DNA of 64,000 nucleotides from Trametes villosa (GCA_002964805.2 PUDQ02000080.1:1-64000), one strand, 5' to 3'; shown: positions 19,701 to 32,405, numbered from the stretch's first letter. Program-made: numbers and translations. The notes: generated from the sequence alone by a model not told the origin.

Positions 19701-22700
19701 ATGTCCGAACCTTTCTATACACCATCTAGCTCGTCTTCTCACAAACGCGCATACGATGCCATTGGTCCAGAGGCTGAATCTGACCAACAAGCAGGCCGTA
19801 GCCACAGGGACTCTCCGGTGCGCTCCTCGAGCAGTGCGGAGGCCAGCCGTGAGCGCAACAAACGGCCGAGGAACGATAGCGACTCCTCATATACTAGCGA
19901 GGTCGACGACCTTCTGCACTCTACCGCTGATTCTGCGTCGTCCAGCAGCAGCAGCAGCCAATCCAGCTATCACTCCGCCCTGTCTACTATCCCCCCTGCC
20001 GTTTCCCCCACGCTCTTGGATGAAGCTGATGAGGATATGCTCATAGACCCCGTCGTATCTGAGAGCCAGACTCGCCCTGCCTCCCCTACAGCCAGCCATG
20101 GCCTGTCCTTTGAAGAGCTCCTTTTCATTCCACCCCGCCAGAGCTCTCCTGCTGCGTCCCAGAACTCGCGGCTAGAAGACATCGCCCGGTCGCTCGAGCG
20201 GGCGAACGCTTTTGACCGCGAGATAGCCCCCCTGCGTTCGTCCCCTGCCGCCCCTCCCACATCCTCTTCTCGGGGTCCCGGCCCGCTTCCTTCGTTCCGA
20301 TCTCTGCCAGAACTTGAGGACGCCTTCGACCACCCATACGCTCAGAATGACGATCTACCTAGCCGCGACGCCGGACTCGGCGCATTCCAGTCGTCTTGGC
20401 TTTTTGAGAGGAGCCACGGTTCGTGCCCAAATCTCGTGTGACCAGACTTATTCAAATGGAAGTTCATTGCCCAGATGCCTCAGTGCTGCGGCATCGCCGC
20501 GCTGGGGCCGCACCGTCGTCCCCCGAGGCAGTGCCAGGCATCGGACAACGCGTGTCCTTTGACACGCGCATGCTGAGACCCGCCGACACGACCATTCGAG
20601 CGCGCCCAGCGGCCGGCCAACCCCTCCATCCGCATGCTGGTCCTGCCATAGAGCGCAGTCCCTCAGGCTGGTGGCGTCGAGTCGGCGAGACGTCCACAAG
20701 TAGACGTTCAGCGAACCCATTTCCTCCTGTGTCGCCACCACTCGCTGAGCCCACCGCGGACGCTCACGTTAACAGACGCCTGGGCCAATGGCGGAGTGCC
20801 TTCGGGCCGGGAAACGATTCCGCAACCACACGAGAAGTCCGACCGTCCGACGAACCTCCCTTCAGTGCGTATGGTTACTCCCCGAACCCTTTCAGTTTAG
20901 CCAGCTATGCGCCCGTCAACCGTGGTCGAGATGCGATCGGTCATCCGTCTACACGCTCACCGAGAAATGCGCCTTCTTTCCCGCCGAGGCGCCTCTCAGA
21001 CGGGCTAGAGGCCAGAACGATGGGCTCTCCTAGCAGCGTGCCCCGCGCTACGCCTCAACCCGTACCTCCTGTGCAGCATCGTCCCTCTCCCAGACTATCC
21101 TCTGTGGCTGCCCGAAACGAGCGTTCTGAGTACAACGAGCCTCGTATTATCGCACAGGAGCGCGAGGCGGCGGACTTTGAGCGCACGCTGCGCGATGTTG
21201 AAAATCATCGCCGCCGCGTCGCCGAGTTCCTCGCTGAGCCGCTGCCTCCCTTCCCCCCATACGGCACCCCCTCGCCGCGCGCCGCGCCGGCCACAGCGCC
21301 GACCGCGGTAACAAGCTCGTATTCTACTCTGCGGCACGCTCTGGACGACAACGCCGCAGCGGAAGCCGTCCATCGTGCTCTCGCCCCTACCCGCGAACCG
21401 ACGCTTCCTCCTCGTGCCCGCGACTCTGCTACTCTCGCGCGTATCACGAGGGACTTGGAAGACGCAACCCGTGCTGACGACTACTACGTCGACTTCTCCG
21501 ATTGGGGAGCGGATAACTCCGACGGTCCGCGCTCGTTCAGCCCGCCTTCGCGTCGGCGGGGCCCTTACAGGATGCGCACCGCAGACGAGATGCTGACCCT
21601 AGGGTCGAACCCTGACCGGCCCTCCAGGCCTGACACGCCGCCGCAGCCCTGGCGCTCTGCTTTTGAGGCTTCCCCAGACCTTTCCTCGTATCTTGAGTAC
21701 AACAGCCGTGCCAGAGCAATTGGCCTCAGCGGTCTACGCCACCGAGCCCGTCCTCGCTCTCCTTCCCCAGTACGCCCCCCGGAACGCGTGGAGGAGCCCG
21801 TGTTCCCCCACGCCTGGTTTCCTCCGCTTACAGGGGCGGAGAATCTAGACTGGCACTGGCCTCGTGAGTACCCATACACCGGCGGAGGTTCGTCTTATTA
21901 CCCCACGCGCACGGCGGCGGACGATGCGATGCTGCAGTCGTTCACGGAGCGCGCGGTGCCGCCTCGTCGGGCTTCCCCCGAACGCACCGCTCCCCGCCCT
22001 GTTGAGGACAGCGCCCGGCCCCCACGCTCTGTCAACATCAACCTCGACGCCTTCCGGGATGGGCCATTCCGGGCTACGTTGGCTCGGTCAGTTGCGTTGC
22101 AGCACCGCGTCGCCCCCGATCGCCCGGAGCCCACCACCGTGCGCCCCGAGAGGCGAGAAGTACCTCAGTCATCGGCAATAGTGGATTATTCCGACGATTG
22201 GTTCAGGCCCAACCCCCTCCCGGAGGAAGACATGCCGACCGAGGTTACGTTCGCGACGCGCGACACGCCCGCGGATCTCCCAGACGAACACATCGATTCT
22301 TGGGTGCACGACACTCTCGAGCGCCGGATAAGACAGCTCCAAGAGTATTCAGATGAGTTTCGCACCGAACAAGGCCCTACGCGCGCCCGCAGCCCGCAAG
22401 GAAACGAGACGCACCGCGCACGTCCACCGCCGCAGGCGGCCTCACCCGTGTTCAGGCCCGTCCAGCCGCGCACGACCCCCTCTGTGTCAAGCATGCACCC
22501 GTTGTATCCTATGCCTCGCGTGACAGACACACGCAGCTCTGCGATACGCGACGACGGCGACAGGCGGATGCGCCACCGCACGCTCCTGGAGCGCGAGCAC
22601 GCCTCAGGCCCCGCCTGGGCGCCTTCGGACGACGCTGCGACGCGCGCGACGGCGAGGATGGACCGGGTGCAGCGGCAGCGCGAGATCGTGCAGCGCATGA

Positions 22701-23648
22701 TGGCGCGCAGACAGGAGGGCCCTGGGGCCGCATCCTCCAGCACTGCTTCTGCCCGCAACGAGTCACAGCCTGAGCGCACAGGCGGCCAGCCGTCGGCCGA
22801 GGGCATGGGCATTCCGCTGCCAACGGTGACCTGGGCTAGGCGGTACGCGCGCCCTGCCGGAAGAGAGGGCCGTCCTGAGGACCGCGCCGCGCCGCTGAAT
22901 GGGCGGTTCGCACGTCGCGGAGGGTTTGGGCAACACTATCCGCCTGATATGGTCTGGGTGGACGTCCCGCCCGGCAGGCATTCCTCGTTCATGCGGAGGC
23001 GCAACTTCGGGGACTATGTTGTAAGCGTTCATCCGGCGTTCGTTTATTCCGGGAGGTATTGACGCGATCGGTGACTAGCGCGACGAAGACTTCGACGTGT
23101 CTTATGAGGGGCTGCTGTCGCTTTCGTCCCTGTTGGGCGACGCGAAGCCTCGCGGCACGCCCGACCACATCATATCCTCCCTTCCCAGAGGAACGTATCG
23201 CGAGTGGTCACGCCCGGGTGCGACCGAGGAGCGCTGCCCTATCTGTCTCGACGACGTATGTTCCCTTCGAGCGTTCATCCCTTCGCGGCTTGTACTCATC
23301 GTTGTGACAGTATCAACCAGACGATGCATGCCTTCGCATCTGTGGGTGTTCTCACTGGTTCCACGAGGGCTGTCTCCAGGTGCGCTATCTCATCTTTCTC
23401 GTAACCCTCCACAGATGCTCACTCATATTTTTGCGCTTCAGCAATGGCTCAAGGGCGCACACACTTGTCCCGTGTGTCGCGGCCGTGTGAGCAAGCCGCG
23501 TACGGAGGAGCCCCCCGCCCCGGTAGCAGGCCCGAGCGGGTCGAACAATCGCGATCCCGATGACGACTCGGACGGCGACGAAAGAGACGAAGTGAGGCGG
23601 ATGGCGGGGCGTTGGAACCCGTTCCTCCCGCCGTGGCGCCACGATTGA
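19701..23648 (+). CDS. Large RING-H2 protein, probable E3 ubiquitin ligase (5 exons)
   Basis: Exons 19701-20418, 20475-23020, 23079-23255, 23311-23379 and 23442-23648 join in frame (phase 1, then 0) to give about 1238 residues. The first 1080 residues are disordered, rich in Ser, Pro and Arg. The RING-H2 finger is near residues 1141-1190: CPICLDD, then CGCSHWFHEGCLQQWL and CPVCRGR, split by two introns. Such fingers recruit an E2 and direct ubiquitin transfer; substrates are unknown. No membrane segment is seen, so it is probably cytosolic or nuclear. MSEPFY at 19701 is the preferred start because a typical leader precedes it; ATG 19611 in the same frame is possible. Confidence 0.85.
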
Positions 23649-24008
23649 TGAGACCCCGCAATGGACGCGGATGGTAGTGCGATGAGCGCCGGGCGTGTGA
23701 GATGTAAGATTTTGAGTGAATCGCGAGGATGCGTTGATGAGGAAGATTCTTGATTGTGACTCCTGCTTGTGGTTTGTATGTAGTGCTTCTTCGGATCGTA
23801 GGCTCGGATGTACAGTGTTCAACGTGTTTTGCTTCGCATGTACTATTAGTCGTGTGATCGGGTTGTGGCTTCATTTGTCAATGGCGAGGATGGACTTCGT
23901 CAAGCGTTTGTAGTGTGCTGCCTTACGTGGTGCTCGTCCCTGCCCGCCCTCATAGAGCACCTCGGTACGTCTGCCTAGGGGAGACTAACATAAGCCGGGT
24001 CAGGACGG
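23649..24008. other. Intergenic stretch
   Basis: 3' flank of the RING gene and promoter of the first kinase-like gene. No further gene seen. Confidence 0.6.
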
Positions 24009-24016
24009 TATATAAA
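24009..24016 (+). promoter_or_regulatory. TATA box (TATATAAA)
   Basis: Lies 82 bp before the ATG of the kinase-like gene, followed by a CAACATCAACTCC-type leader. Confidence 0.6.
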
Positions 24017-24097
24017 CCACCTCAGTTCGAGTCTCTGTTGATCCAACATCAACTCCACTCTTCCCAGCCCCTTCTACTACCTCAACTCAGACCTATC

Positions 24098-26421
24098 ATG
24101 CCACACGGGCGTGTTGTCACCCTCAACTTTTCATCTATCTTCGTTCAGTCCTATCCAGCCATCAGCCCATGGGATCCCAGTTACTGGAAAGACAGACGGC
24201 TCGAAACCTTGGTACCCTTTGACCTCCAGCCCTGCTCCCCCTTCCCCGATGAAGTGAAAACCCTGGCCCTCGCTCAAGCGCGCCGCACGGGGGTCAACCC
24301 GTTCAATTTCATAGCCGTCAGCAACCCGTTCTTCCTCGATAATCCCAACCCGACTGGTCCCGACTTGCCGTTGGATGAGTACCAAGCCCCGCGCTCGGCG
24401 CTCCCTCGCATCGAGTTATCGCCTGGTTCTCTGTCCGGTCTCGAACAAATCGGTGTCGGACACCATCAGTGTATTCTTCGGGCGAAGCTTCACGGAGAAC
24501 CTCGCATTCTCAAACTGGTGAGCATGGATTGACGGTGCTGCGCTGGCAAGGCAGATTATCACTAATTCACGGTCCTAGTACTTGGAAGCTGAGCGAGATG
24601 CCGCGCCGGGAGGCAGCCTCAGCGGGTTTTCTCGGGAGCTAGATGCATACAACCATCTTTCCCACTACAGTATTTGCGAGTTGGGTGCCGCGCCTAAGTG
24701 CTACGGGTGGCTCACGCTTGCCACGGACGACATCCGAACCGTCAAGGCACCGGGCCAGAACAGCCCCGTTCCCTTCTTACGCGAAGCGCTCAAATCGAAC
24801 CCAGGACACTCCTGGAAAGGTGTCATTCTCGAGGACCTAGCCGACTTTGTTCCGGTATCTGTGCACAATGTTTCTGGGCCCGTTGCTCAGGCCGCGCTCA
24901 AGGCCCTTCACAAGATCCACAGCGCATTCGTGCAGCATGGTAACCTCGATCGGCAGCATCTCATGCTTCTCCCTGGATCCGACAGGGTGGTTTGGGTCAG
25001 CTTCGGTCATTCATCCTGTGGCAACGGTACTGTTTCCCGACAGTCCCTGTTCCAAGAACTTGCTCGTGCTTGGAGCTTCTTGTACCAGAAGCTGGTGAGT
25101 CACTGTGTGTGATCCTTTGTGTGGTGTATCTGTGTTGACGAGCTCATGGATAGATACCTGATGCTTTCCTCGGCTTTGAAGACGACAACGCCGGCACTGA
25201 GCTCTGGAAGCGTCCTATGTTTGCGACTCCCGCACAACGAGAACCCGGCGCCGGACATCTTCAGCGAGTTCTGCACGCTACTGTGGAGGAAGAGATCGAG
25301 GCCATCGTGATGACATACCCGGAGAAGAACGTGCTCGACTGGAACCCTCGCATCCACAACCTCATCCCGGAGCCGAAGAATGACCATCTCCACGACTCGG
25401 TAGAGTTCCTCACAACAATCAAACAGTTTCTGAAGAACGGCCGATTGCTCTACAGTCCGTTCGAAAAGTGGCATGGGACATACCCACTCATCGCACATGA
25501 CGACAACATCCACGAACAGCCGAACGAAACCTTGTTCAAGAACTACGTGACGCCCACGCCTCTCCTGCAGATCCCCTCGGGCTCTCCGGTCGAGTTCCTA
25601 GAGTGCCTGAGCGAGACGGGGACGCACCCCATGCTGCGGGTACGTTTGCGGGGAGAAGAGCGACTTCTCAAGGCGGTGAGTCTGCCTCTAGGCTGCTGGT
25701 TCCACGGGTTCCTGGTCTGACGAAAGGCTATAGTTTAGTGGCGGTTGGACCGATCCGAGTGAATACGGACCCTTCGGAGTCGGCAAGACCGTCAAGGAGC
25801 GGTTTGAGATCGAGAAGTCCGCATACGCACATCTCACCCACTATGGTGCTTGCGACGCAGGCGCAGTCCCTGCTTGTTACGGCTGGATCGAGCTATCCGA
25901 GTCGGACATTGCGAAGGCGAATGCCCTACTCGCTGCTTCGTCAATTGGGTATCGGCCGGGGAGCCAAGTGAGGGCACGCCCTCCCTTCCTGGACCCCATC
26001 TTCGCGGACGGCTCTCCTGCGGCCGCGCTGGTGCTCGAGTACATCCCAAACACCGAGGTGCTGGAGACCCGAAATATCACCTACCCGCTGGCAGAGTCCG
26101 CGATGCGCGCCTTTACGCGGATCCACGGCGCGTATGTGCAGCACGGGGACATCGTCCGGTCGCGGAACATCCTCATCGTGAAGGGGAACCCAGACCGCAT
26201 TGTTGTTGTGGACTTCGACCACGCGTCGGACGTTTCCTCGGGTACTCTCCAGCGCGCGGCGTTCCGCAACGAGCTCATGGAGCTGTGGGTCATGATGTAC
26301 ATTAACATGGTACGTGTGGGACATCCTTAGGTTGCGCCGGAAGTATGCTGACAAGTACCGCTTCCATTTGTAGATGGGGGACCAGCGGATTGAACGTCTG
26401 GCGGGCCCTGTGGATTACTGA
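24098..26421 (+). CDS. Double kinase-like protein, copy 1 (5 exons, 693 aa)
   Basis: Exons 24098-24517, 24579-25094, 25154-25675, 25734-26309 and 26374-26421, all phase 0. The protein is two tandem protein-kinase-like units. Each unit has an intron just after a beta3-like Lys (K139, K485) and a conserved YGW segment. The second unit keeps a catalytic-type pattern: HGD at 623-625, N631 and DFD (in place of DFG) at 646-648. The first has QHGNLD and a degenerate VSFGHS where the metal-binding Asp should be, so it is probably a pseudokinase. Substrate unknown; a protein or small-molecule kinase are both possible. A paralogue of the same layout lies at 30066-32405. No signal peptide. Confidence 0.82.
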
Positions 26422-26573
26422 TCTCTGTCTCGCACTGCGAATGCGTTTCTGTACTCTCCTGTATACCGGAATTGCGCTACGAGAATCAATACGAATGACG
26501 GATCCTGAAATCCGAAATACCTGTAGTCTGAGTGACGAAATTGTGTCGCACCTCGATGCGACCCGAAACGAGC
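26422..26573. other. Spacer between kinase-like gene and its orphan fragment
   Basis: Nothing recognisable; probably the 3' flank. Confidence 0.5.
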
Positions 26574-26675
26574 ATCGACTTCGACCACGCGAAGGATGTC
26601 TCCTCGGGAAGTTCGCGGCGCGCGGCGTTTCGCCAGGAACTCACGGACCGTTAGGTCATGCCCTACGCCTGCATG
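26574..26675 (+). pseudogene. Orphan fragment of a third kinase-like copy
   Basis: Translates as IDFDHAKDVSSGSSRRAAF and on to a GTATGT donor-like end, matching the second-unit end of copy 1 (VDFDHASDVSSG, then RAAFRNEL, ending before its own GTACGT donor). A TAG interrupts the frame after QELTDR. The match stops about where an intron would start, so this is a relic of a partial gene duplication. Confidence 0.7.
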
Positions 26676-26976
26676 GTATGTGCACAACGGGCGTAGGCCC
26701 GTACTTGAATATTCGAATTGCATGCTGACAGTAAGCTTTTGCGTGAATTCCGGATCTGTGAATCGAGCGTACGGTTGGAAGGCTCACCTATTAGCATGGT
26801 CGTGAGTTGTGGTCTGATTTTCCGATGTCGTACCATGAGCACCGATACGATTGGGTTATTTTGCAACTCGAGAGCCAGGAAAACATGGCGGTTCTTGGTG
26901 AAGCGCGAGCGCCACGCCGTGGATCCTGAAGCGCGGTGGCGCGCCTGTGGCTGAACAGGCTCGTTCCTCGACCACG

Positions 26977-29101
26977 ATGTCCTCGCACGCAAGCGAGGCA
27001 GAGCTGCTTGTCTTCTGGCTCGCGCTCTTCTGGTTCGCTCTCTATGCCTTAAGACACTACCTTCAACGGTCGCGCCGCATCTCGACGCTACCATCCCTGA
27101 CGTCCTCGGCGCGCGGGCCAGTATCGACGGAGCTGTTCAGGTCCTCAGCCACCCGGATCACGCTGGAGAAATGCCACCTCCGCTACCAGTCTACGGCGTG
27201 GAACGCGCTGCACCAGTCGTCGACAGCACGGCTGGCGAAGAGGCACGACTGGCGGAGGGTGCTCCAGCTGGTGTATGATGGCGGGAGCGTGCTCGGGGTG
27301 CTGGGTATGCTAGGCTCAGTGTTGCTGCTCGTTTGGACGACTGGCCAGCTGCTTTCTTCGTTGTATGCACATTCTGGGTACTCGCAAGTTGCGGAGCCGC
27401 ACGTTGTGCTTCACAAGCGGGATGCTTTCGCAGACGAGGCTATGCCGACGTCTGAGACGCGAGCGGGACCTGCGCTGCAGCTCATCGTGAGTTCCCTTCT
27501 GTTCCAGTCTTGCAAAAGGGTTCCGCCGCACGTTGTCTTGCTACGCGAGATCCTGCTGCTCATGAGCCCATCCGTCGTCTTATTGCTCAGCTCTGTCCTC
27601 ACAGCGCACGCGCAGATCCCAGGGCTCACCACGCCTTTGCACCACCTCCCGCTCCTACTGCTCGCGCTCTTGGTCATCCAAGTAATACATGAATGCGGAC
27701 ACGCAGTCGCTGCCGCTCTGTACGAGCCTACGTTTCTCCTCTCCTCTGAAGTCATTGCTCATGCCACTTTGCAGGGACGCCCTCCCGCTCACCAGCGCAG
27801 GCGTCGGGCTCACTGTCATCCTCCCGTCCGCGTTCGTCGCGTTCCCGGCGGACGAAACCGAGGCGCTCCCCCCGCGCTCGCGCGCGCGCCTCGTCTGCGC
27901 CGGGGCGTTCCACAACCTCATGTTTTGGCTCGTCCTAGGCGGCGCGGCGTGGCTCGGGACCTCTGCGCTCGTATGGCCGGTGATGGGGTACCATGACGTC
28001 AGCACATATGGACGCGTCGTAGTGGGCGTCGACGAGGTGCGTAAGAAAGTAGAGCAGGGAGAGGTGGGTGGGACTGATATGGGATGTAGGCGTCGCCTCT
28101 GTATGGGCATTTGCCTCTCGGCGCGGTGATCTACAAGGTCGGCGACGAGATATTGGCTGCTCCGGAGGGCGCCGCGGATAGGTGGGACGCTCTGATGTCC
28201 GCCGGCCCTGCCAAATCTCAACCCAGCCTTGGCTGGTGCGCAGAAGAGTCCTGGTTCACGTGTGAGTGCATGTATTCGCTCGCTGCCGAGGTTCAGGCTA
28301 GCTGACGCTCCAACCAGCGCAAGACACATCCTGCTGCGCCGCGCGCCGCTCCGCCGTGTCCTCTCTCTCATGCTTCGCCTCGCTCGGAGAGGCGCGTTCG
28401 GAGCGCTGCGTCGACCCGCTGCGCTTCCTCCAGCCCGCGGAGACGGAGAGCGTGCGCCGGTGCGCGTCCGCGGCGGAGTGCGGGCACGATCGGGTGTGCA
28501 TCCGGCCCAGGGGCGACCAGGAGCTCGTCGCGCTGACGATGCACATTCCGCCGTGGCTGCGCGCGAGCGAGGCGGATATGGAGCGGACGGTCGTGTGGCA
28601 GGGCGATAGGATGGAGGTTGCGGAGGAAGGTGGGTTGGATGCCCATCGTTCACGGAAGCTGAGCTAAAGCAGTATCGCAGTGGACCTCGGCGACTGGTTA
28701 CCCAGTTATGGGTGGTTGCCCATGGGGCTACCGTTCGTGTGGGGTACCCTCTTCGCGTACGTTTGGCTTTGGTTCATGCATAACCTCAAGCTCACCAACG
28801 TCCCAGATACATGAGGATGATCACACTCTCGCTGTTCTTCTTCAACCTCCTGCCGCTGCCGTTTCTTGACGGCGGGCAGCTATACGACACTTTGCACGAG
28901 GCTTGGACGAAACGGAAATCTGAGGAGCACGAGTTCCTCCCGCTAGACAGCATGGAAGAGGGAGTGGGTAGCGCTACACCAGGGCGAATAGCGCAGAATC
29001 GAGATCGGCAAGGGCTGCACTACAGGAGAGCAGTGCATGTCGGCGTCGGTGCTCTGATGGGCTTGTGTATAATGCTGAGTTTGGCGAATACCTACTTTTA
29101 G
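26977..29101 (+). CDS. Site-2 metalloprotease, M50 family (7 exons, 576 aa)
   Basis: Exons 26977-27486, 27616-27719, 27775-28036, 28090-28261, 28318-28629, 28681-28756 and 28807-29101. It is a membrane-embedded zinc protease that cuts substrates within the bilayer; in fungi the family processes SREBP-type sterol regulators. The zinc site HECGH is at 195-199 in a hydrophobic helix and the second motif, NLLPLPFLDGG, at 492-502. Several membrane segments are visible, with an N-terminal one at residues 10-28. A Cys-rich luminal-type insert lies at about 350-450, as in eukaryotic S2P. The first intron is 129 bp, longer than its neighbours; its exact acceptor (27615) was chosen because it restores IPGLTTPL. 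It lies between the two kinase-like paralogues. Confidence 0.88.
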
Positions 29102-29398
29102 CTTCTCGCCCAGGGTCGGATCGTGCGAGGTGGTCGGGCAGGTGGAGACGTGCGAGATGCGAGAGCGCGTTGATTCCGTCATATGACCCGAAGGTGGTAC
29201 ACCCGTAAGAGAGGACTATGGGTACAGTGGGGTGCCATGCATGCATATTAGAATAGGCGTGGAGGAGCATACATTCCCATACGGCAGCGCCGCCCGAGGG
29301 CGATCCACGGCATAGCAGAGGACGACAGCGGCCCGGACAGCGACGGCGACAGCAGAGCGGCAGAGCAAGTCAAACGGCCCGGGAGAGGGGCAGGCCGT
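29102..29398. other. Convergent intergenic gap
   Basis: 3' flanks of the S2P gene and the eL38 gene, which end toward each other. Nothing else seen. Confidence 0.6.
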
Positions 29399-29849
29399 TT
29401 ACTTCTTTTTGGGCGTGTCGTTGACCTCCTGGACGTTGAGGCCTGCGCGGCGGGCGACGAGGCGTGAGCGGGGGTGAGTAGGGGTGAAGGGCGGGGGACG
29501 CACCAGGGGGGAGGCTCTGCTTGAGCTTCTCCGCCTTCTCGGGGTCGTCGAGGGAGAGGGTGTAGAGGTAGCGTGTGCACCGGATCTTGAACTTGGTCTT
29601 GAGCTTGCCACCGGGTACCCGCGACGCGACCTTCTTTATGCGTGCCTCTGCGCACCGGGGAGCCCACGTTAACCTCCGTGGTCTTGCAGCAGAGGAAGTC
29701 GGACAAGAGGAAACGCACCCTTCGCATCCTTTCTCCGGGCGATGTCGATGAACTGCTTGATGTCGCGGATTTCCTTGGGCTACGGGACGTCGCACGGGGA
29801 GTCAGCGGGGCGTGTTGGCGGGTCGAGCGAGCAGGACGGGGCGCACCAT
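29399..29849 (-). CDS. RPL38: 60S ribosomal protein eL38 (4 exons, 83 aa)
   Basis: Exons, in gene order, 29847-29849, 29719-29779, 29504-29647 and 29399-29442. The first coding exon is only the ATG, a layout common in ribosomal protein genes. The product starts [11 protein letters not shown], contains RRKDAKEARIKK and [19 protein letters not shown], and ends TPKKK, which matches eL38 end to end with a slightly longer basic tail. It sits on the surface of the large ribosomal subunit. It shares a 217-bp divergent upstream region with kinase-like copy 2. Confidence 0.95.
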
Positions 29850-30065
29850 TTTGTCGAAGTCTTGATCACCGTGTCGGTGCCCGTGCCCGTCGCTGCTCTC
29901 TCCCCGGCATTCCCTCGGTGGCTGAGATCGAGATCGGGGAACTATACAGTTGCGGATGTTGCCGAACGTAGCAAGCGCTCAAGCACACATCCGAACGCGG
30001 CAAGTGCTGTGGTTGGCGCGCTGGCATCCTCCCTCACTCAATCCGACTGGACCATTGCATAGACC
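29850..30065. promoter_or_regulatory. Divergent promoter region, eL38 and kinase-like copy 2
   Basis: 216 bp between the two start codons, GC-rich, without a clear TATA box. It must serve both genes, so the kinase-like gene may be expressed with a housekeeping promoter. Confidence 0.5.
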
Positions 30066-32405
30066 ATGTTAACCGCACTCAACATCTCCTCATACATCCT
30101 CAAAAGCTATCCTGAGTCGTCTCCTTGGGACCTCACCGGCGTCTCGCATGTACTCAGTGTTCATCCTCCTCTCCTCAATGCCTACGAATCCTTGCCCGAT
30201 AGGGTGAAAGAGGCCGCATTGGCTCAGGCCATGAAGACTGGCCTGAACCCATTCCATTTCGCATGTGGGCTGAACAACCCATTTCGGCTCTATGAACCAG
30301 CTCTGGCGCATGAGAATCTTCCGTTCAACTCTGTCCCGACGAATATCTCGCCACTGCCTAGATTTACATGCCCGGAGCGAACAATCACGTTCGTGGAAAC
30401 GATTCACACCTCCTCATCTACCATCATCTGTCGGGTGCTCGTAGGAGGCGCCACGTATGCGCTGAAGATGGTGAGAGTCTTGGGCCCTGAATTCCGTGTC
30501 TTATATGACTAACTGAGCGAACGCCTTTCGAAGTTCTTGGGTGATTCGGGTCAAGCTGCAGCACGCTTCCAATCTGAAGCTGCCGCGTACGCTCGCTTCC
30601 GTCACCATAACACCTCTGAGTGCGGTGCCGTTCCGCACTGCTATGGATGGATAGACGTCAGCCAGTCATTTCTCGACGCATCCTTGACCTCCTCGGGCGC
30701 ATCCCAGGCCCTCCGAGACGTCGCGAGCCACAATGCTCCGCACGCTCATGGGATACTCCTGGAGGATTTGAAGCATGCTGAAAAGCTTACTATTCATAAC
30801 GTCTCGATTGAGCATGCCGACAAGGCCTTGCGCTCGCTCTACAACGTTCATGCAGCTTACGTTCTTCACGGTGCCTCGCAACACCAATGCGACATACTGC
30901 TCATGCGCGAAGAATGCCGCGCTGTATGGGTCGGCTTCAGCCGTTCCACGAGTTACGGCGCTTCCAACCGTGCGGAGGCCGTAATATCAAGGCAGAGTCT
31001 GCTTGCGGAGCTGGCCCAGGGATGGTACCTGCTGTACGAGAGGCTCGTCAGTACCGAGCCGTCCTTCGCATCATGACCCCGATTGACAGCTTTCGCCTAA
31101 ACTTGTTTCAGATCCCGGACTCCTTCATAGGCTTTGAAGCTGTGGGCTCGAATGTCGCGCTAGTGGACCCTCTCGACACTCGACGTGCTGCACCATCGAC
31201 TCAGTTGTCAGCTCTGACTTGCGACCCACTGCCCCGGGTCCCGCGACCGTCATCCGCAAATGTTCAAGACGAGACGCTTAACATCTACCTCTCGTATCCG
31301 GAAGTCAACCTGTTCAGCTGGTCACCACCCATCAACAATCTTGTCCCTCAGTCAAGAAATGACCATCAATACGATACCAAGGAGTTTCTACGAGCTTTGA
31401 GGGAGATGCCCGAACCGAATAGCGTGCTCTACCAGTGGTACGGCCCGTGTCCCCTGAGCGTATACGACGGCCGATATCCGGGCAATACGAAGACTGCCGG
31501 CTTTCCAAACCACGTATCCCCTCCGCCTCTTCCTCGGCTCCCTTCAGAGACCTTGATCGAGTTCCTGGAGCACGTGCGACCTTCTGCCTCGCATGCGCTC
31601 ATGCGCGTCCGCATTGGAACAGAAGTGCGCATTTTGAAGATCGTACGCGCAGCCCCATCACTATACCCGCGCACGAGGCTGATTGATATATAATGCTGCA
31701 CAGTTCAGTAAAGATCGACTGGTAGACGATTACAAGACCTCCAAGCAGCGTTTCAACATCGAGTGCGACGCATATGCACACCTCCTACATCACGGCGCCT
31801 GCGAGGCTGGCATGGTGCCCCGCTGCTATGGTTGGATCGAGCTGACCCCCACCCACGTATACGACGCCATCGCGGTCATCAGGCAGACCTATAAGAGCAG
31901 CAATGCACAGCCAGGCAGCCGCAAAGGCCCGGTGTGGGTCTCCCCGGTCTTCGAGGACGGCTCATTTGCGGCAGCGCTCGTCTTGGAATACCTCCCCGAC
32001 GCCGAAGAGATATCGCTTTTGAATATTACACACCGCCGTGCCGAGCTCGCGCTGCGGGCGCTCACCTTCGTCCATGGATCCTACGTGTTGCACGGCGATA
32101 TGTGCGACTACCGCTATCCGAACGGCATGCGCAACTTGCTGCTCGTAAGGGGCGAGAATGGGGCCGACCGTGTGGTCGTCATCGATTTCGACCACGCACA
32201 GGTGCCGGGCTCCCGAGAGAGGCTTTGGCGCAAGCAGATGTTGAAGGAGTTGAGCGGGTTGTGGATGCGTCTCTTCACTTGGCTGGTGAGTGGCGATTTA
32301 TTCTGCCCCGAGAGCGGTGTTTGATGCCCTACTACGCTTCAGTTGCCGGAGAGACGTGTACGCTGCGAGGCTGATGAGCATGGACCGGAATGCGACGTGT
32401 TCTAG
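30066..32405 (+). CDS. Double kinase-like protein, copy 2 (5 exons, 697 aa)
   Basis: Exons 30066-30470, 30534-31046, 31112-31642, 31704-32285 and 32343-32405, all phase 0 and at the same sites as in copy 1. Two kinase-like units again. The first is degenerate: LHGASQ replaces the HGD loop and WVGFSR replaces DFD. The second keeps HGD at 613-615, N627 and DFD at 644-646. Compared with copy 1 the second unit has four extra residues in the catalytic loop (DMCDYRYPNGMRN), unusual for a working kinase. The two genes are diverged paralogues, both with open frames, so both are probably used. Confidence 0.82.

Noticed and set aside
26510..26710. An extra 3' exon of kinase-like copy 1
   Set aside because: Copy 1 already has its full second unit and ends in frame at 26421. 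The segment repeats the same DFDHA region and has a stop, so it is a duplicate relic.
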